Origin: Ichthyosporea sp. XGB-2017a
Lineage: Eukaryota; Opisthokonta; Ichthyosporea
DNA: 64,000 nt
Assembly: GCA_002811675.1 (NCBI GenBank)
Contig: PDIM01000058.1
Span: 118,746-182,745 of the forward strand
Direction: 5' to 3'
Part shown: positions 63,583 through 64,000 of the stretch, one piece after another
Layout of the letters: each line of letters starts with the position of its first letter
Numbering within the stretch: position 1 is the first letter of the stretch
Position numbers and translations under genes: made by a program
The notes under the pieces: model-generated
The model's database searches: none
What the model was told of the DNA's origin: nothing
What the model saw: the letters and a program-made list of their open reading frames with translations, nothing else

Positions 63583-64000
63583 ATGGATGTCGATTATGTG
63601 AGAGACCCTTGCCCATTCCGTATTTTGGATGATCTGGGTGCTGGGTTTGCTATTGGAGCTATTGGGTTTGGAGGTCTTATTCAAGGATACAAGGGCTACA
63701 AAAATAGTCCCAGAGGAACAAAGATTAATGGGATTGCCAGCGCTATTAAATCAAGAGCTCCTGTCATTGGTGGTAACTTCGCTGCTTGGGCTGGGCTCTT
63801 TTCTACGGGCGAATGTTCCTTAGCTTACCTGAGACAGAAAGAAGATCCTTGGAACGCCATTATGTCTGGTGCAATGACTGGTGGTATTTTGGCTGCTCGT
63901 GGTGGGTTCCAAAGATCACTTACTTCAGCTGTGGGTGGTGGTGTGATCCTTGCTTTGATTGAGGGTTTGGGAATTGTTATTACTAGATTTACTTCGGATT
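63583..64000 (+). CDS. TIMM17: TIM17, mitochondrial inner-membrane translocase subunit (partial)
   Basis: 139 codons from the ATG at 63583 to the window end; the 3' end is missing. The N-terminus reads DYVRDPCPFRILDDLGAGFAIG, with the Arg-Asp-Pro-Cys-Pro motif of TIM17. Then come APVIGGNFAAWAGLFSTGEC and RQKEDPWNAIMSGAMTGGILAAR, and the last visible part is ALIEGLGIVITRFTSD. All conserved cysteines and the acidic loop are present. TIM17 forms the presequence translocase TIM23 complex with TIM23 and TIM44. No intron occurs in the visible part. Confidence 0.96.
   Translation, partial: MDVDYVRDPCPFRILDDLGAGFAIGAIGFGGLIQGYKGYKNSPRGTKINGIASAIKSRAPVIGGNFAAWAGLFSTGECSLAYLRQKEDPWNAIMSGAMTGGILAARGGFQRSLTSAVGGGVILALIEGLGIVITRFTSD

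Overview
The window is nuclear DNA from a eukaryote with a compact genome. It holds about 22 protein genes in 64 kb, with introns of about 70-140 bp (GTAAGT-like donors, AG acceptors) and many large genes that have no intron. The gene set includes a CEMIP-like G8 protein, an ADAM10-like sheddase, arfaptin, FHIP, USP48, RPAP1, TRAX, a sperm-type SLC9C exchanger, an NSUN7-like protein and TMEM17. It suggests a ciliated unicellular or early-branching holozoan or other amorphean. I cannot name the species. All genes read with the standard genetic code.

Layout. 1-8.7 kb: two secreted-protein genes on the minus strand (G8/CHRD protein; thaumatin-like protein), then about 2 kb with nothing recognised. 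8.7-19.8 kb: an unknown acidic protein, a membrane-anchored eIF4E-like protein, the SNARE YKT6, the deubiquitinase USP48, and SGT1 (minus, three exons, no TPR seen). 20.5-25.4 kb: a complete but broken Ty3/Gypsy element on the minus strand with LTRs of about 100 bp, inserted into an older open reading frame. 25.7-29.6 kb: SLC9C (NHE + voltage sensor + cyclic-nucleotide domain, three exons). 30.4-36.3 kb: a Cys-rich secreted peptide, RPAP1, and a Tim17-family/NDUFA11-like protein. 36.6-41.1 kb: DNA topoisomerase II. 41.8-48.4 kb: FHIP, NSUN7-like, TMEM17, TOM5. 48.8-52.4 kb: SMC2. 53.2-58.8 kb: an ADAM10-like protease, a tail-anchored F-box protein and arfaptin. 59.0-60.0 kb: an assembly gap whose two edges carry the same 54 bp. 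60.6-64 kb: TRAX, PIGL and the 5' part of TIM17.

Functional themes. Most genes are housekeeping: chromosome structure (TOP2, SMC2), Pol II assembly (RPAP1), mitochondrial import (TIM17, TOM5), complex I (possible NDUFA11), vesicle traffic (YKT6, arfaptin, FHIP) and GPI synthesis (PIGL). Three genes point to a motile cilium: SLC9C, NSUN7-like and TMEM17. Five head-to-head gene pairs have start codons 614-734 bp apart, which suggests shared promoters. The most unusual items are the eIF4E-like protein with an N-terminal membrane anchor and a lost cap-stacking tryptophan, an NSUN7-like protein without its catalytic cysteines, and a membrane-anchored F-box protein.
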